This document shows positions 16,670-26,039 of a stretch of 64,000 nucleotides of DNA, one piece after another. The translations under genes were made by a program, and so were the position numbers. The DNA is taken from NCBI RefSeq assembly GCF_014195325.1, contig NZ_JACIBK010000003.1, forward strand, positions 372,001-436,000. The letters run 5' to 3'. Under the pieces are notes generated by a model, which was given only the letters and a program-made list of their open reading frames with translations, was not told the DNA's origin and made no database searches. Each line of letters begins with the position of its first letter. The stretch's first letter is position 1. This stretch comes from Rhizobium sp. BK650 (GTDB lineage: Bacteria; Pseudomonadota; Alphaproteobacteria; Rhizobiales; Rhizobiaceae).

Positions 16670-17452
16670 ATGATGATGCACAAGACCGGAACAAGGGCGG
16701 AATGGCTCAAGGCGCGGGTTGCGCTGCTCGAAGAGGAAAAGGCGCTGACGCGCCGCAGCGACGAGATCGCCGCCAAACGCCAGGAATTGCCCTGGGTGAA
16801 GATCGAAAAGGATTACCACTTGGAGACGGAAGCCGGCATCGTGCCGCTTTCGGCGCTCTTCAAGGGCCGTTCGCAGCTCTTGATCTACCATTTCATGTTC
16901 GGCCCTGATTACACCGCCGGTTGCCCATCCTGCTCGTCGATCGCCGACGGCTTCAATGGCATCACCGTGCATCTTGAAAACCACGATGTCGCCTTCAGCG
17001 CCATTTCTCGCGCGCCGCTCGCCAAGCTTCTCGCGTTCAAGAAGCGCATGGGCTGGAGCTTCGACTGGGCCTCGTCCGAGCGCAGCGATTTCAACCGAGA
17101 CTTCAATGTCTGGTTCACGCCGGAGGAACAGCAGAGCGGCGGCATCGACTATAACTACCGCCGCGAGCCGCCGATCCCGGCCGTGCTGCAGAAGCAGGCC
17201 TCGCCGGGCCAACAGAGTCCAGCCGATCTCATGGCCTCGATGACCGGCACCGATCTCAACACCTTCACCCGCGAGCGCCCGGGCCTCAGCGCCTTTGTGA
17301 TGAGGGACGGCGATATCTACCACACCTATTCTTCCTATGCCCGCGGGCTGGATGGCCTGTGGGGCATGTTCCAGTGGCTCGACCGCGCACCGCTCGGCCG
17401 CAATGAGGACGGCGTCTGGTGGCGTCATCACGACCGCTACGAGGCAGCCTGA
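16670..17452 (+). CDS. DUF899 (thioredoxin-like) family protein
   Basis: The 260-residue protein matches the DUF899 family. Key features are the N-terminal helical EWLKARVALLEEEKALTR region, the ELPWVKIEKDY motif, a thioredoxin-like core with a Cys pair in YTAGCPSCSSIADGFN (about residues 81-96), and the C-terminal LDRAPLGRNE and WWRHHDRY signatures. A redox role is inferred from the CPSC motif but is not established. The ATG at 16670 follows GGAAGTGAGGAGAAGAAC. Its stop overlaps the ATG of the next gene (TGATG), so translation is coupled. Confidence 0.88.
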   Translation: MMMHKTGTRAEWLKARVALLEEEKALTRRSDEIAAKRQELPWVKIEKDYHLETEAGIVPLSALFKGRSQLLIYHFMFGPDYTAGCPSCSSIADGFNGITVHLENHDVAFSAISRAPLAKLLAFKKRMGWSFDWASSERSDFNRDFNVWFTPEEQQSGGIDYNYRREPPIPAVLQKQASPGQQSPADLMASMTGTDLNTFTRERPGLSAFVMRDGDIYHTYSSYARGLDGLWGMFQWLDRAPLGRNEDGVWWRHHDRYEAA

Positions 17453-17739
17453 TGCGCATGTCAGCACCCATATCCGGGGCCGGCAATTCCGCCGGCTCCA
17501 GCCTGCCGTCCGGCATTGCGCGCAGTCTGTCCTTTGCGGCGGCGCCGACCTTTGGAGTCATGGCGGTGCTGTCGGCGAGCGGGCCGGCTGCCGATATGAT
17601 CTGCTCCATGGGCGGGATGCCGATGGACGAGGCTTCGGTCTTCAGCGGCATGATGCCGATGTATCTGCTGATGACCCTGTTCCATGTCGGGCCGTGGCTC
17701 AGATTGATGAGCGGGGAGGGAGGCTTTCGCCGCTCGTGA
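17452..17739 (+). CDS. Small Met-rich membrane protein coupled to DUF899 gene
   Basis: The 95-residue product starts at the ATG overlapping the DUF899 stop codon, so it is probably translated by coupling. It contains two hydrophobic segments (about residues 25-47 and 62-85) and a Met-rich stretch, CSMGGMPMDEASVFSGMMPM, between them. I do not recognise a characterised family. Met/Cys-rich linkers can bind copper, but nothing else supports that here. Location is inferred to be the inner membrane. Confidence 0.65.
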   Translation: MRMSAPISGAGNSAGSSLPSGIARSLSFAAAPTFGVMAVLSASGPAADMICSMGGMPMDEASVFSGMMPMYLLMTLFHVGPWLRLMSGEGGFRRS

Positions 17740-17995
17740 GGAAATGAGGAGGCGACGGCATGCCGTGCGGCACCCCCTCTGGCCTGTCGGTCTACCGGGG
17801 TCGTGCCGGGGACCGGCTCGCCGCCGCTTTCGGACGGAGGAAAAACGCATATATCCGCGGCCTTCCCTATTTTTCGGCGGCCAGGGCCTGTCCGTCGGCT
17901 TCTTGCAAAAAAATGCTACCATAGGTCTTTCTTAACCCGATCGGTCTAACCTCGTTGATGCGCCGGTCATGTATTGCGTCCCGTCGCGAGGGCCC

Positions 17996-19180
17996 ATGGA
18001 ATCTGCCAATAATTTCGCCTTCCTGCTGCCGGTCATGATGCTGATTTTCGGCTGCACGTTCCTGATCGTTGGCCGGTTCGGGTCGCGGGAGGCGAAGCTC
18101 TGGGGACCGGGGTATCTCGTCAGCGCTGCCGCCTTTTCGATGCCGCTGATCGTGGGCTTCATCCCTGACCGTGCCGCCTCTCTGATCGCCGATCTCCTGT
18201 TTCTGATATCGTTCGTTTTCTATTCCGGCGCGTTGCTCTGCCGTTTCGGCCGGCCCTCCTCGCTGATGCCGCGCCTGGCCTTCATCGGGGCGATGTATGC
18301 GGGCATCCTCTATGCTGCGCTTGTGGCCGAGAGCGTTCCGATCGAATTCCTACTCGATGATCTCGGCTGCGTGCTCCTGCTCGCCTTTGCCATCGTCATG
18401 AGCCTGCGGCGTGTGCGTCATACGGCCGACAAGGCCTTGCTGACGGCATCGGCTCTGGTGGTCGCCGAGACCGTTATCCGCAACGCCGTTTTCGTCTTCA
18501 TCGCGCCCTCCTATGGCGGGTCCGGCGGTTTTCTCGCCTCGAACTACGCCTTCGCCATGCAGGCCGGCGCTTCCATTCCGGCGCTGGTCTTTGCGCTGTC
18601 GGCGCTTGCGGCGGCCACGCTGGACACCATCGCCGCGCACCGCGATGCCGCCGAGCGCGATCCGCTGACCGGCTTGCTGAACCGGCGCGGCTTCGACCGC
18701 ATGGTCGAAGAAAGCAGGGGCGCGGAAGGCACCGTCATCATCTGCGATATCGACAATTTCAAATGGGTGAACGACACGTTCGGCCATGGGCGCGGAGACG
18801 ACGTGATCCGCGCCTTTGCCGAGATGCTGCGGCTGCGGCTGCCGGAAGGCGGTTTTGCGGCGCGTTTCGGCGGCGAGGAGTTCGTGATCTTCCTGCCGTC
18901 AGCGCCGCTTGTGGCAGGCGCCGATTTTGCCAACAGGGTGCGGCTTGCCTTTGCGGCCATCGACCGGAAAGCGATCGGCTTCGACGGCAAGGTCACTGCG
19001 AGCTTCGGCGTTGCCGCCGCGAACGCTGCCGATCATTCCCTCTACGAGCAGATCGCGCGTGCCGACAAGGCGCTCTATGCCGCCAAAGAGGCCGGGCGCA
19101 ACAAGGTGATGGTTGAGGGCGAGCCGCCGCACGACATGTCGGGGCCGCGCCTCTATCACGCATCCGAACAACACGGCTAA
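17996..19180 (+). CDS. GGDEF diguanylate cyclase with N-terminal membrane domain
   Basis: This is a membrane-bound diguanylate cyclase of about 394 residues. Six or so hydrophobic segments fill residues 1-205, and the GGDEF domain follows from about 215 to 375. The active-site motif is RFGGEEFVIF, an intact GG(D/E)EF, and the DPLTGLLNRRGFD entry signature is present. It should make cyclic di-GMP from two GTP. No RxxD inhibitory-site motif is obvious immediately upstream. I prefer the ATG at 17996 just before the first membrane helix. An in-frame ATG at 17969 would add nine residues. The N-terminal sensor signal is unknown. Confidence 0.85.
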   Translation: MESANNFAFLLPVMMLIFGCTFLIVGRFGSREAKLWGPGYLVSAAAFSMPLIVGFIPDRAASLIADLLFLISFVFYSGALLCRFGRPSSLMPRLAFIGAMYAGILYAALVAESVPIEFLLDDLGCVLLLAFAIVMSLRRVRHTADKALLTASALVVAETVIRNAVFVFIAPSYGGSGGFLASNYAFAMQAGASIPALVFALSALAAATLDTIAAHRDAAERDPLTGLLNRRGFDRMVEESRGAEGTVIICDIDNFKWVNDTFGHGRGDDVIRAFAEMLRLRLPEGGFAARFGGEEFVIFLPSAPLVAGADFANRVRLAFAAIDRKAIGFDGKVTASFGVAAANAADHSLYEQIARADKALYAAKEAGRNKVMVEGEPPHDMSGPRLYHASEQHG

Positions 19181-19387
19181 TGAGCGGATATCAGCTCATC
19201 GAGACTTGAATGACTGAGCCGCTGCTGCGATCGGTTTGGCTCTGCGGTCGGGGTTCGTTCGGGGCAATCTCAACGATTTCAATAGATTACAAATCGTCCA
19301 TGTCGGAAAATTGCCGCAATTCGTACAGATTGCCGTCGCAATTGACTGAGACCCTGTCACCATCAGGTGATGCGGAGGTGAGCGGTC

Positions 19388-20941
19388 ATGAGCCTGTCTT
19401 TTCCGACGATGGCGGCGATCCGGTTCGGTTATGGGTTGCGACCGGGCGAAAGTCCGCCGCAGACGAAGGATGATCTGATCGGACAGGTGACGCGCGGTGC
19501 CGGCATCGTGCCGAGCTTTCCCGTCGGCGGCATCGAGGCGCGGCATGCGCAGATCCTTGATCTGCAGGACCGGCTCAAGCAGTTCAGACAGGCCGATGGC
19601 GACGATATCGCCCGCCGGCAGCAGCGGCGCCTGCTGCAGCGCCGGGCGCAGATGCTCTTCCAGATGGACGCCAACACGCGGCTGTTACAGGCGGTTCTTT
19701 CGCCTGACGGTTTCAACGAGCGGCTTGCCACATTCTGGACCAATCATTTCTCCACCAGTGGCGCCAAGAGCCTGCCGATGCGGCTGATCGTGCCGCTTTA
19801 CGAAGCCGAGGCAATCCGGCCCTATATGGGCGGGAAATTTTCGACCTTGCTGCGCAGCGCCACCGAGCATCCCTCCATGCTGATCTATCTCGATCAGGCG
19901 CAGTCGCTAGGACCGGATTCGCAGGGTGGTATGCGACGCAACAAGGGGCTCAACGAGAATCTCGGCCGTGAGCTTCTCGAACTGCATACGCTGGGCGCGG
20001 GCAGCGGCTATACGCAGGCGGATGTGCGCTCGGCGGCCATGGTGCTGACCGGACTAACCGTCGATCCGCAGGAAATGGAAACGGCTTTTCGCCCGCAGAT
20101 CTCCGAGCCGGGCGAGCATGAAGTGCTGGGTGTCAGCTATGGCGGCGCAAAGCGCACGCGCAAGGATTACCTTGCCATGCTCGACGATCTCGCCGCCCAT
20201 CCGAAGACGGCTCAGCATATCAGCCGCAAGCTTGCGGTGCATTTCATCTCGGACCAGCCGCCACAGGAGATGATCGAAGCGATGAGCGAGGCCTGGAAGA
20301 AGACGGATGGCGAACTCTCAGCCGTCTATCGCGCCATGCTTGATCATCCTGCCGCCTGGGCGAACGAGGGCGCAAAAGCGCGCCAGCCTTTCGACTTTAT
20401 CGTCGCGGGCTTGCGGGCGCTGAACAGCGGCTCTGGTGCCGGCGATGTCGCGGCCTTCATGCAGGCCTATCAGGAAGATGATGCGACCGACGACGATGCG
20501 ATGGCACAGGCCATGTCACCTGCCAAGGACATGCCGCAAAACAAGGATGCGGCGTCCGATGCCGATACGCAGGCGATGAAGGCGCCGCCTGGCCCGGATG
20601 ACGAAGCGCGCATCAAGCGGCGCAAGGCGTTCCAGATGGCACGTGCTCTCGGGCAGGGCGCTCTTCGCCGCATGGGCCAGCCAACATGGCTGCCGCCGAG
20701 CCCGGCTGGTTTCGAGGAGAATTTTTCCGCCTGGATTACCGCCAGCCAGCTCTCCGAGCGGCTTGCCTGGGCGCGGCGCGCCAGCGCCCAGTTCGGCAAG
20801 GATGTCGATCCGCGCGAGTTCCTGAAGGCGACGCTCGCCGATGCCGCGCGCGACGAGACGATCCGCGTCGTCTCGCAGGCGCCGAACAAGATCAGCGGGT
20901 TAACGCTGGTTCTCGCGTCCCCGGAATTCAACCGTCGATAG
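19388..20941 (+). CDS. DUF1800 family protein
   Basis: The 517-residue protein is a DUF1800 member. It carries FWTNHFSTS, a YEAEAIRPYMGGKFSTLLRSATEHPSML-like core, and NENLGRELLELHTLG with YTQADVRSAAMVLTG, all characteristic of the family. There is a poly-acidic, Met-rich insert around residues 360-405. No signal peptide is visible. DUF1800 genes are regularly followed by DUF1501, as here 67 bp downstream. The function of this pair is not established, and export or an extracellular oxidation/phosphatase role has been proposed only by association. Confidence 0.88.
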   Translation: MSLSFPTMAAIRFGYGLRPGESPPQTKDDLIGQVTRGAGIVPSFPVGGIEARHAQILDLQDRLKQFRQADGDDIARRQQRRLLQRRAQMLFQMDANTRLLQAVLSPDGFNERLATFWTNHFSTSGAKSLPMRLIVPLYEAEAIRPYMGGKFSTLLRSATEHPSMLIYLDQAQSLGPDSQGGMRRNKGLNENLGRELLELHTLGAGSGYTQADVRSAAMVLTGLTVDPQEMETAFRPQISEPGEHEVLGVSYGGAKRTRKDYLAMLDDLAAHPKTAQHISRKLAVHFISDQPPQEMIEAMSEAWKKTDGELSAVYRAMLDHPAAWANEGAKARQPFDFIVAGLRALNSGSGAGDVAAFMQAYQEDDATDDDAMAQAMSPAKDMPQNKDAASDADTQAMKAPPGPDDEARIKRRKAFQMARALGQGALRRMGQPTWLPPSPAGFEENFSAWITASQLSERLAWARRASAQFGKDVDPREFLKATLADAARDETIRVVSQAPNKISGLTLVLASPEFNRR

Positions 20942-21008
20942 AGCCTGTTTTCACGCAATTCCGGATGCAAAGCCGCTACTTTTGCTGGAATTACCTTAGG
21001 AGCCCGCC

Positions 21009-22181
21009 ATGACAGAGTTTATGCTTTCGCGCCGCGGTTTTCTGGCATCGGCTTGCTGCCTTGCCGCGGCCCCCATTTTCACGCCGGTGACCTTCGCGGC
21101 CATGCCCGGCGACAACCGCTTCGTGACGATCGTACTGCGCGGCGCGATGGACGGACTCGATCTGGTGCAGCCCTATGGCGATGCCGGCTTTGCGGCCTTG
21201 CGGCCGACATTGTCGCTGACGCCGGATAAGGGGCTTCTCGATCTCGACGGGCATTTCGGGCTCAATCCGGCAGCGGCCGATTTGATGCCGCTCTGGAAGG
21301 CGACGGAGCTTGCCTTCGTCCATGCCGTCTCCACGCCGTACCGCGACCAGCGTAGCCATTTCGACGGGCAGGACATGCTGGAATCCGGCGGAGAGCATGT
21401 GGCCGAGGAAAAGACCGGCTGGCTCAACCGGGCGCTGGCCGTCATTCCGCGCTCGGATGCGAGGAAGGCGATCGACGTCAATACATCCACGGAGTTGATC
21501 CTGACCGGGCCGAACAATGTCGACGTCTGGGCTTCCGATTCCAATCTCGGGCCGGCCAAGGACGAGATGCAGTTCCTGATGCGGCTCTATGCCGGCGACC
21601 CGGCCTTTGCCAAGGCAATGGAGGAGGCGATCCGGGCCAATGGTGCCTCCATGATGGCCGAACCATCAGGTCAGCGCGGCGAGAAGATCACCGATGTCGC
21701 AGCCCTTGCCGGCAACATGCTGAAGGGCGATTACCGCATCGCCAGCTTCTCGATCACCGGCTGGGATACGCATGTCGGCCAGCTTAGCCAGTTCAAGCGG
21801 CCGGTACAGGATCTGGCGCAGGCGATCACGACGCTGAAGGCGACGATCGGGGCCGATCTGTGGTCGAAGACGGTGGTGCTGGCGATGACGGAATTCGGCC
21901 GTACGGTGCGCGAGAATGGCTCCGGTGGCACCGATCACGGCACAGGCGGCTGCGCGGTGCTGGCGGGTGGCGCCATCAACGGCGGGCGCATTCTCGGCAA
22001 GTGGCCGGGGCTCGGAGACGGGGCGCTGCTCGATGACCGCGACCTGATGCCAACGGCGGATGTGCGGGAACTGGCTGCGGCGATGCTCTACCGGCAGTTC
22101 GATGTATCGGCAGAGGATCTGACGGGGAAGATTTTTCCCGGAGTGAGCTTTGACAAGGGGTCGCAGTTTTTGCGGGCTTGA
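21009..22181 (+). CDS. DUF1501 family protein with Tat signal
   Basis: The 390-residue protein starts with a twin-arginine signal (LSRRGFLASACCLAAAPIF, about residues 5-23) and is therefore probably exported folded to the periplasm. The mature part has the DUF1501 (alkaline-phosphatase/sulfatase-like fold) features: FVTIVLRGAMDGLD, then SHFDGQDMLE, WDTHVGQ and MTEFGRTVRENGSGGTDHG. The conserved His and Asp residues could be metal ligands. It follows the DUF1800 gene in the same direction after 67 bp, the usual arrangement. CTTAGGAGCCCGCC precedes the ATG. Confidence 0.9.
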   Translation: MTEFMLSRRGFLASACCLAAAPIFTPVTFAAMPGDNRFVTIVLRGAMDGLDLVQPYGDAGFAALRPTLSLTPDKGLLDLDGHFGLNPAAADLMPLWKATELAFVHAVSTPYRDQRSHFDGQDMLESGGEHVAEEKTGWLNRALAVIPRSDARKAIDVNTSTELILTGPNNVDVWASDSNLGPAKDEMQFLMRLYAGDPAFAKAMEEAIRANGASMMAEPSGQRGEKITDVAALAGNMLKGDYRIASFSITGWDTHVGQLSQFKRPVQDLAQAITTLKATIGADLWSKTVVLAMTEFGRTVRENGSGGTDHGTGGCAVLAGGAINGGRILGKWPGLGDGALLDDRDLMPTADVRELAAAMLYRQFDVSAEDLTGKIFPGVSFDKGSQFLRA

Positions 22182-22230
22182 GGCACTGCCAACCTCTCAA
22201 ATCGCATCGAGAAGCTGAATAACCGCCCGA

Positions 22231-22722
22231 TCAACCCACCTCATCCTCAGTGCCGCCATTGACCTGCAGGCTGTTCAACATCGAGAGAATGCTCTGCCAG
22301 CTCTGATATCCTGAAGTCGGGTCGCTGGCGCGCCCCTGCGATTCGATCTGGTCCATCGCGCTGCTGGCGATGTCGAGGAAATCCTGCGAGGTGCTGTCAT
22401 AGGCGGAGCTTTCGTCATTCGAAAGCGGCAGCAGTGTGCCGTCAGGGCCGATCTTGCCGAAGGGGCGGCCGGAGAGCTGCAGCTGCAGCACCTGCGCGAG
22501 GTCGAGATCGCCGGAATCGTAGAGGTCGATGGAGAGATCGCGCATTTCGGCCGGCGTCATATGGCTGAAATCGTAGGGACCGCGTTCTTCTTCGCCCGAG
22601 GTGTCCTCGCCGACCGGCTGGTCGAAATCGTCGAGGCTTGCGGCAAAGGCCGAGTCTGAAGTGACGCTTTTCTTCTGGGTCGAAAAGACGGAATAGCTCG
22701 CGGTGCTTCCATCGATGCGCAT
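22231..22722 (-). CDS. Hypothetical acidic protein
   Basis: The 163-residue product starts MRIDGSTASYSVFSTQKKS and is acidic and Ser/Asp/Gln-rich. It has no membrane segment or signal peptide, and its C-terminal half is predicted helical. I recognise no named family. The ATG at 22722 is chosen because CAGGAGACTGCC precedes it at normal distance. An in-frame start at 22746 lacks such a site. It is convergent with the DUF1501 gene, and the function is unknown. Confidence 0.65.
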   Translation of the reverse strand: MRIDGSTASYSVFSTQKKSVTSDSAFAASLDDFDQPVGEDTSGEEERGPYDFSHMTPAEMRDLSIDLYDSGDLDLAQVLQLQLSGRPFGKIGPDGTLLPLSNDESSAYDSTSQDFLDIASSAMDQIESQGRASDPTSGYQSWQSILSMLNSLQVNGGTEDEVG

Positions 22723-22888
22723 GGGCAGTCTCCTGATCGGGATCATCCTGATGAGCCGGACAATACTTGACCGTACTTGCGCGAAGCTGGTCGAGAGTGC
22801 TGCGTTGCAATAGAAAATGTGGTGCGTTGCCGGGTTTTGATGGAGCGATTTGTTGGGTAGGTCGCTAATCAGATGACTCCGCGGCCCG

Positions 22889-23470
22889 TCAAATCAAATC
22901 ATAAAGCCTGAAAATCCAGGTGACCTGATAGATCAACCCCACCGTCACGAACACTGCATGAAACCGCCGATTCGCTGTCCATGCCGCCACGATACTCAGC
23001 GTGATAAACACTGCATTCCGCACCGGATATTCCCAGCCTAGCGCTGCCAGATATGCCTTGCCCTTCAAAAGCGTATCGAGAAAATCCACCACATAGGTCA
23101 CGGCCAGCATGCCGAAGAACCAGCGGCGTCTCGAGATATAATATTCCTCGTAGCCGCCGTACTCCTCCAGCGTCGTCGGGAAGAGTAGGACACAGAGGAA
23201 GAAGAACAGGCAGCAGAAGCTGATGAGGAAGAGATAGACGCCGAAGGAGATGACGGCGAGCGACTGCAGGCGATATTCCCACCACCAGAAATGGATGATG
23301 AAGAGGAACATCGAGGCGACCCAGCCGAGATGCACCCAGTAGACCCTGAACTTGCCGGGCGACTGCACGATACCGCCGAGGCCGGTGAGCAGGCGGGCGA
23401 GCGAGAGGCCGATCACCATCGACATGACGGTGCGGATATAGATGTAAACCTCCGGTGTCGCCGCCTGCAT
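22889..23470 (-). CDS. Multi-pass membrane protein of unknown function
   Basis: The 193-residue protein has about five predicted membrane helices. The first follows an N-terminal MQAATPEVYIYIRTVMSMVI, and the FLFIIHFWWWEYRL and YLFLISFCCLFFFLCVLLF segments are unmistakably membrane-spanning. I do not recognise the family. I chose the ATG at 23470, which lies 4 bases after the thioesterase stop at 23475. The longer in-frame extension would run back through the thioesterase gene. It is therefore the second gene of a two-gene minus-strand operon. Confidence 0.7.
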   Translation of the reverse strand: MQAATPEVYIYIRTVMSMVIGLSLARLLTGLGGIVQSPGKFRVYWVHLGWVASMFLFIIHFWWWEYRLQSLAVISFGVYLFLISFCCLFFFLCVLLFPTTLEEYGGYEEYYISRRRWFFGMLAVTYVVDFLDTLLKGKAYLAALGWEYPVRNAVFITLSIVAAWTANRRFHAVFVTVGLIYQVTWIFRLYDLI

Positions 23471-23474
23471 GAGC

Positions 23475-23861
23475 TTACTCCTGCGGGACGACCTTCGGTT
23501 TGCCGTCTTCGTCCAGCGCCACCATGATGAAGGTGCCGCCGGTGACCTTTTCCTGCTCGTTATAGCGGGAGCGGTGTGCCCAGGCTTCGACGCGCAAGGT
23601 GATCGAGGTGCGGCCGACGCGCTCCACATGGGTGTAGATAGAGAGCGTATCGCCGATCTTGACCGGCAATTCGAAGGCCATTTCCTTTACTGCCGCCGTG
23701 ACCACACGACCTCTGGCGCGCTCGGCGGCGCGGATGCCGCTCGCAAGGTCCATCTGCGCCATGACCCAGCCGCCGAAAATATCGCCGGCGGGATTGGCGT
23801 CTCCGGGCATGGCGAGTGTCCGCAGTGTGAGTTCGCCTGTCGGCTTGGCGGGGTCGGTCAT
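23475..23861 (-). CDS. Acyl-CoA thioesterase (YciA-like hotdog fold)
   Basis: The 128-residue hotdog-fold protein carries the signature MPGDANPAGDIFGGWVMAQMD (about residues 20-40), with the catalytic Asp in the first GD/NPAGDIFGG region, and VTAAVKEMAFELPVKIGD, as in YciA-type thioesterases. It hydrolyses acyl-CoA to free acid and CoA in the cytoplasm. The ATG at 23861 follows AAGGAGCCCTTG. An in-frame ATG at 23891 is further up but lacks such a site. A perfect 8-bp inverted repeat lies 21-41 bases upstream of the start and may affect its expression. Confidence 0.88.
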   Translation of the reverse strand: MTDPAKPTGELTLRTLAMPGDANPAGDIFGGWVMAQMDLASGIRAAERARGRVVTAAVKEMAFELPVKIGDTLSIYTHVERVGRTSITLRVEAWAHRSRYNEQEKVTGGTFIMVALDEDGKPKVVPQE

Positions 23862-23881
23862 CAAGGGCTCCTTATCTCGCC

Positions 23882-23902
23882 GGTGATTCATCAGGAATCA
23901 CC
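23882..23902. repeat. Perfect inverted repeat upstream of the thioesterase gene
   Basis: GGTGATTC-ATCAG-GAATCACC is a perfect 8-bp inverted repeat with a 5-base centre, 21 bases before the thioesterase ATG. It could be a repressor operator or a 5'-leader hairpin. No U-tract follows on either strand. Confidence 0.45.
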
Positions 23903-24161
23903 GTAATGCAAAGGCCAAGCGGTGCGAAGGCCTGTAAAAGCCCCATTTTCATTGGCATTGTCGCGAGGCGGGGTGTCGGCCTCTCAAATTTTTTATCAGG
24001 TAAAATACGGTTTGAATTCAAATGTTTGATGCTGCTGTTGGCGCAGATCTCATCGTGCCTTACGTAGCGTTATTTCATCAACATCTAATCAAGTTTTACC
24101 GTCCGGTAAGCGGCTCATATCAGTATCTGATGATTGTCACATATGAGAGCCGCCGGAACCC

Positions 24162-25982
24162 ATGCGCAACATCAGGATTTCAACCCGCCTCTACGGCCTC
24201 GTCGCCTTTGCACTCGCGGTGCTTACCGCGACCATGATCTTTTTCCTTAACTATTCCTATTCCGAGCTTGAAGCCGAGCGCAAAGCCGGCCTGGCGCAAA
24301 TGGATGCGACGGCGCTTGCCATCTTCGACAAGTATTACAAGCTGGAGCAAGCGGGCACGATGACTCGCGAGCAGGCGCAGACGGCAGCCAAGGATGTGAT
24401 CGCTTCCATGCGTTATGGCGGCGGCACCGGCTATTTCTGGATCAACGACATGCATCCGACCATGGTGATGCATCCGGTCAAGCCGGAGTTGAACGGCACG
24501 GACCTTAGCCAGAACAAGGACCCGAACGGCAAACACCTCTTTGTCGAATTCGTCAATACGGTGAAGGCGAGCGGGCAGGGCTTCGTCGATTATTACTGGC
24601 CGAAACCGGGCGCCGATCAGCCGGTTCTCAAATATTCGCATGTGGCGGGCTTTCAGCCCTGGGGCTGGATTGTCGGCACCGGTGTCTATGCCGACGACCT
24701 CGCCGCACTTTATCGCCAGAATGCGATCTGGGCCCTGGCTCTCTGTCTGCTCGGCGCCGTCGCGACGCTCTTGATCGCCTATGCGATCGTGCGCAGCGTT
24801 ACCTCGCCGGTCGCCCGCCTGAAGGCGGCGATGACTGCGATTGCCGATGAGGATGCTTCAGTCGAAATCACGGATGCCGATCGGCGCGACGAGATCGGCC
24901 AGATGGCGAAATCGCTGATCGTGCTGCGCGACTCCGTTGCCGAGCGGGCGGAATTGCGGGTGCGCGAGGATGAGCGCCTGCGGGAGATCGAAAGCGAGCG
25001 GCGCGACAACGAGGCGAGCCTGCGCTCGTCCTCCGAACGCCAGACCGCGGCGATGCGGGCGCTCGGCGCCGGCCTGGAGCGGCTTGCTGCCGGCGACCTG
25101 ACGGTTGCGATCGACGATATCGGCCAGGACTATGCGAAGCTTCGCAGCGATTTCAATGCGGCCGTCGATGCGTTGAACAGCGTCATCAATGCGATCGCAG
25201 AATCGAGCCATGTCGTCAATGACAGCGCCCGAGACATCAGCGAGGCCACCAACAATCTTTCCAAGCGCACGGAGCAGCAGGCTGCTGCACTGGAAGAAAC
25301 GGCCGCCGCACTCGACGAGATCACCGCGACGGTGCGCACAGCCTCCGAACGCGCCAACGAGGCTCGCAGCATGGTGGCGGAGACGAAGACGAGCGCCGGT
25401 AAATCCGGCGAGATCGTCCGCAACGCCATCTCGGCCATGAGCCGCATCGAGGAAAGCTCGAGCCGCATCAACCAGATCATCGGCGTCATCGACGAGATCG
25501 CCTTCCAGACGAACCTGCTGGCGCTGAATGCCGGCGTGGAAGCGGCCCGTGCCGGCGAAGCGGGTCGCGGCTTTGCGGTCGTCGCGCAGGAAGTGCGTGA
25601 ATTGGCGCAGCGTTCGGCCAATGCGGCGAAGGAGATCAAGGCGCTGATATCAAGCTCGGCCACAGAAGTCGAAGGCGGCGTGGCGCTGGTGCGCTCCACA
25701 GGTGATGCGCTGGTCGAGATCGAGGCGCTCGTCAACCGCGTCAACGCCCATGTCGACACCATCGCCACCGCGGCCCGCGAACAGGCAACCGGCCTGCATG
25801 AAATTAACACCTCGGTCAACCAGATGGACCAGATGACCCAGCAGAATGCCGCGATGGTCGAGGAGACCACGGCTGCGAGCCAAACACTGGCGGAAGAGAG
25901 CCAGCAGTTACGGACGCTGCTGTCGAAGTTCCGGCTCAGCGCCCAGGCCGAGCAGGGTGCGCGCTACGGCCGGGCTGCCTAA
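24162..25982 (+). CDS. Methyl-accepting chemotaxis protein (Cache-HAMP-MCP signal)
   Basis: The 606-residue transmembrane chemoreceptor has TM1 at about residues 8-30, then a periplasmic single Cache domain with the [15 protein letters not shown] and [11 protein letters not shown] signatures. TM2 lies near 188-210, followed by HAMP and a long coiled coil. The MCP signalling domain has the hairpin motif [20 protein letters not shown] (about 443-462), which contacts CheA and CheW. No pentapeptide CheR tether is visible at the C-terminus (ends RYGRAA). Similar Cache folds bind small organic acids. A strong terminator follows at 26004-26039, so it is monocistronic. Confidence 0.93.
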   Translation: MRNIRISTRLYGLVAFALAVLTATMIFFLNYSYSELEAERKAGLAQMDATALAIFDKYYKLEQAGTMTREQAQTAAKDVIASMRYGGGTGYFWINDMHPTMVMHPVKPELNGTDLSQNKDPNGKHLFVEFVNTVKASGQGFVDYYWPKPGADQPVLKYSHVAGFQPWGWIVGTGVYADDLAALYRQNAIWALALCLLGAVATLLIAYAIVRSVTSPVARLKAAMTAIADEDASVEITDADRRDEIGQMAKSLIVLRDSVAERAELRVREDERLREIESERRDNEASLRSSSERQTAAMRALGAGLERLAAGDLTVAIDDIGQDYAKLRSDFNAAVDALNSVINAIAESSHVVNDSARDISEATNNLSKRTEQQAAALEETAAALDEITATVRTASERANEARSMVAETKTSAGKSGEIVRNAISAMSRIEESSSRINQIIGVIDEIAFQTNLLALNAGVEAARAGEAGRGFAVVAQEVRELAQRSANAAKEIKALISSSATEVEGGVALVRSTGDALVEIEALVNRVNAHVDTIATAAREQATGLHEINTSVNQMDQMTQQNAAMVEETTAASQTLAEESQQLRTLLSKFRLSAQAEQGARYGRAA

Positions 25983-26003
25983 GGGGTTGATTGGTTGATA
26001 TAT

Positions 26004-26039
26004 GGGCCGCGGCAGACGATGCCGCGGCCCCTTCTTTTT
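26004..26039 (+). terminator. Rho-independent terminator after the MCP gene
   Basis: GGGCCGCGGCA (26004-26014) and TGCCGCGGCCC (26020-26030) form a perfect 11-bp stem with a GACGA loop, followed by CTTCTTTTT. It begins 22 bases after the MCP stop codon. Confidence 0.9.

Noticed and set aside
17765..17782. Possible RIME-type repeat after the Met-rich membrane protein gene
   Set aside because: Only a short stretch (GTGCGGCACCCCCTCTGG) resembles the repeat and no full palindrome follows, so it is not listed as an element.
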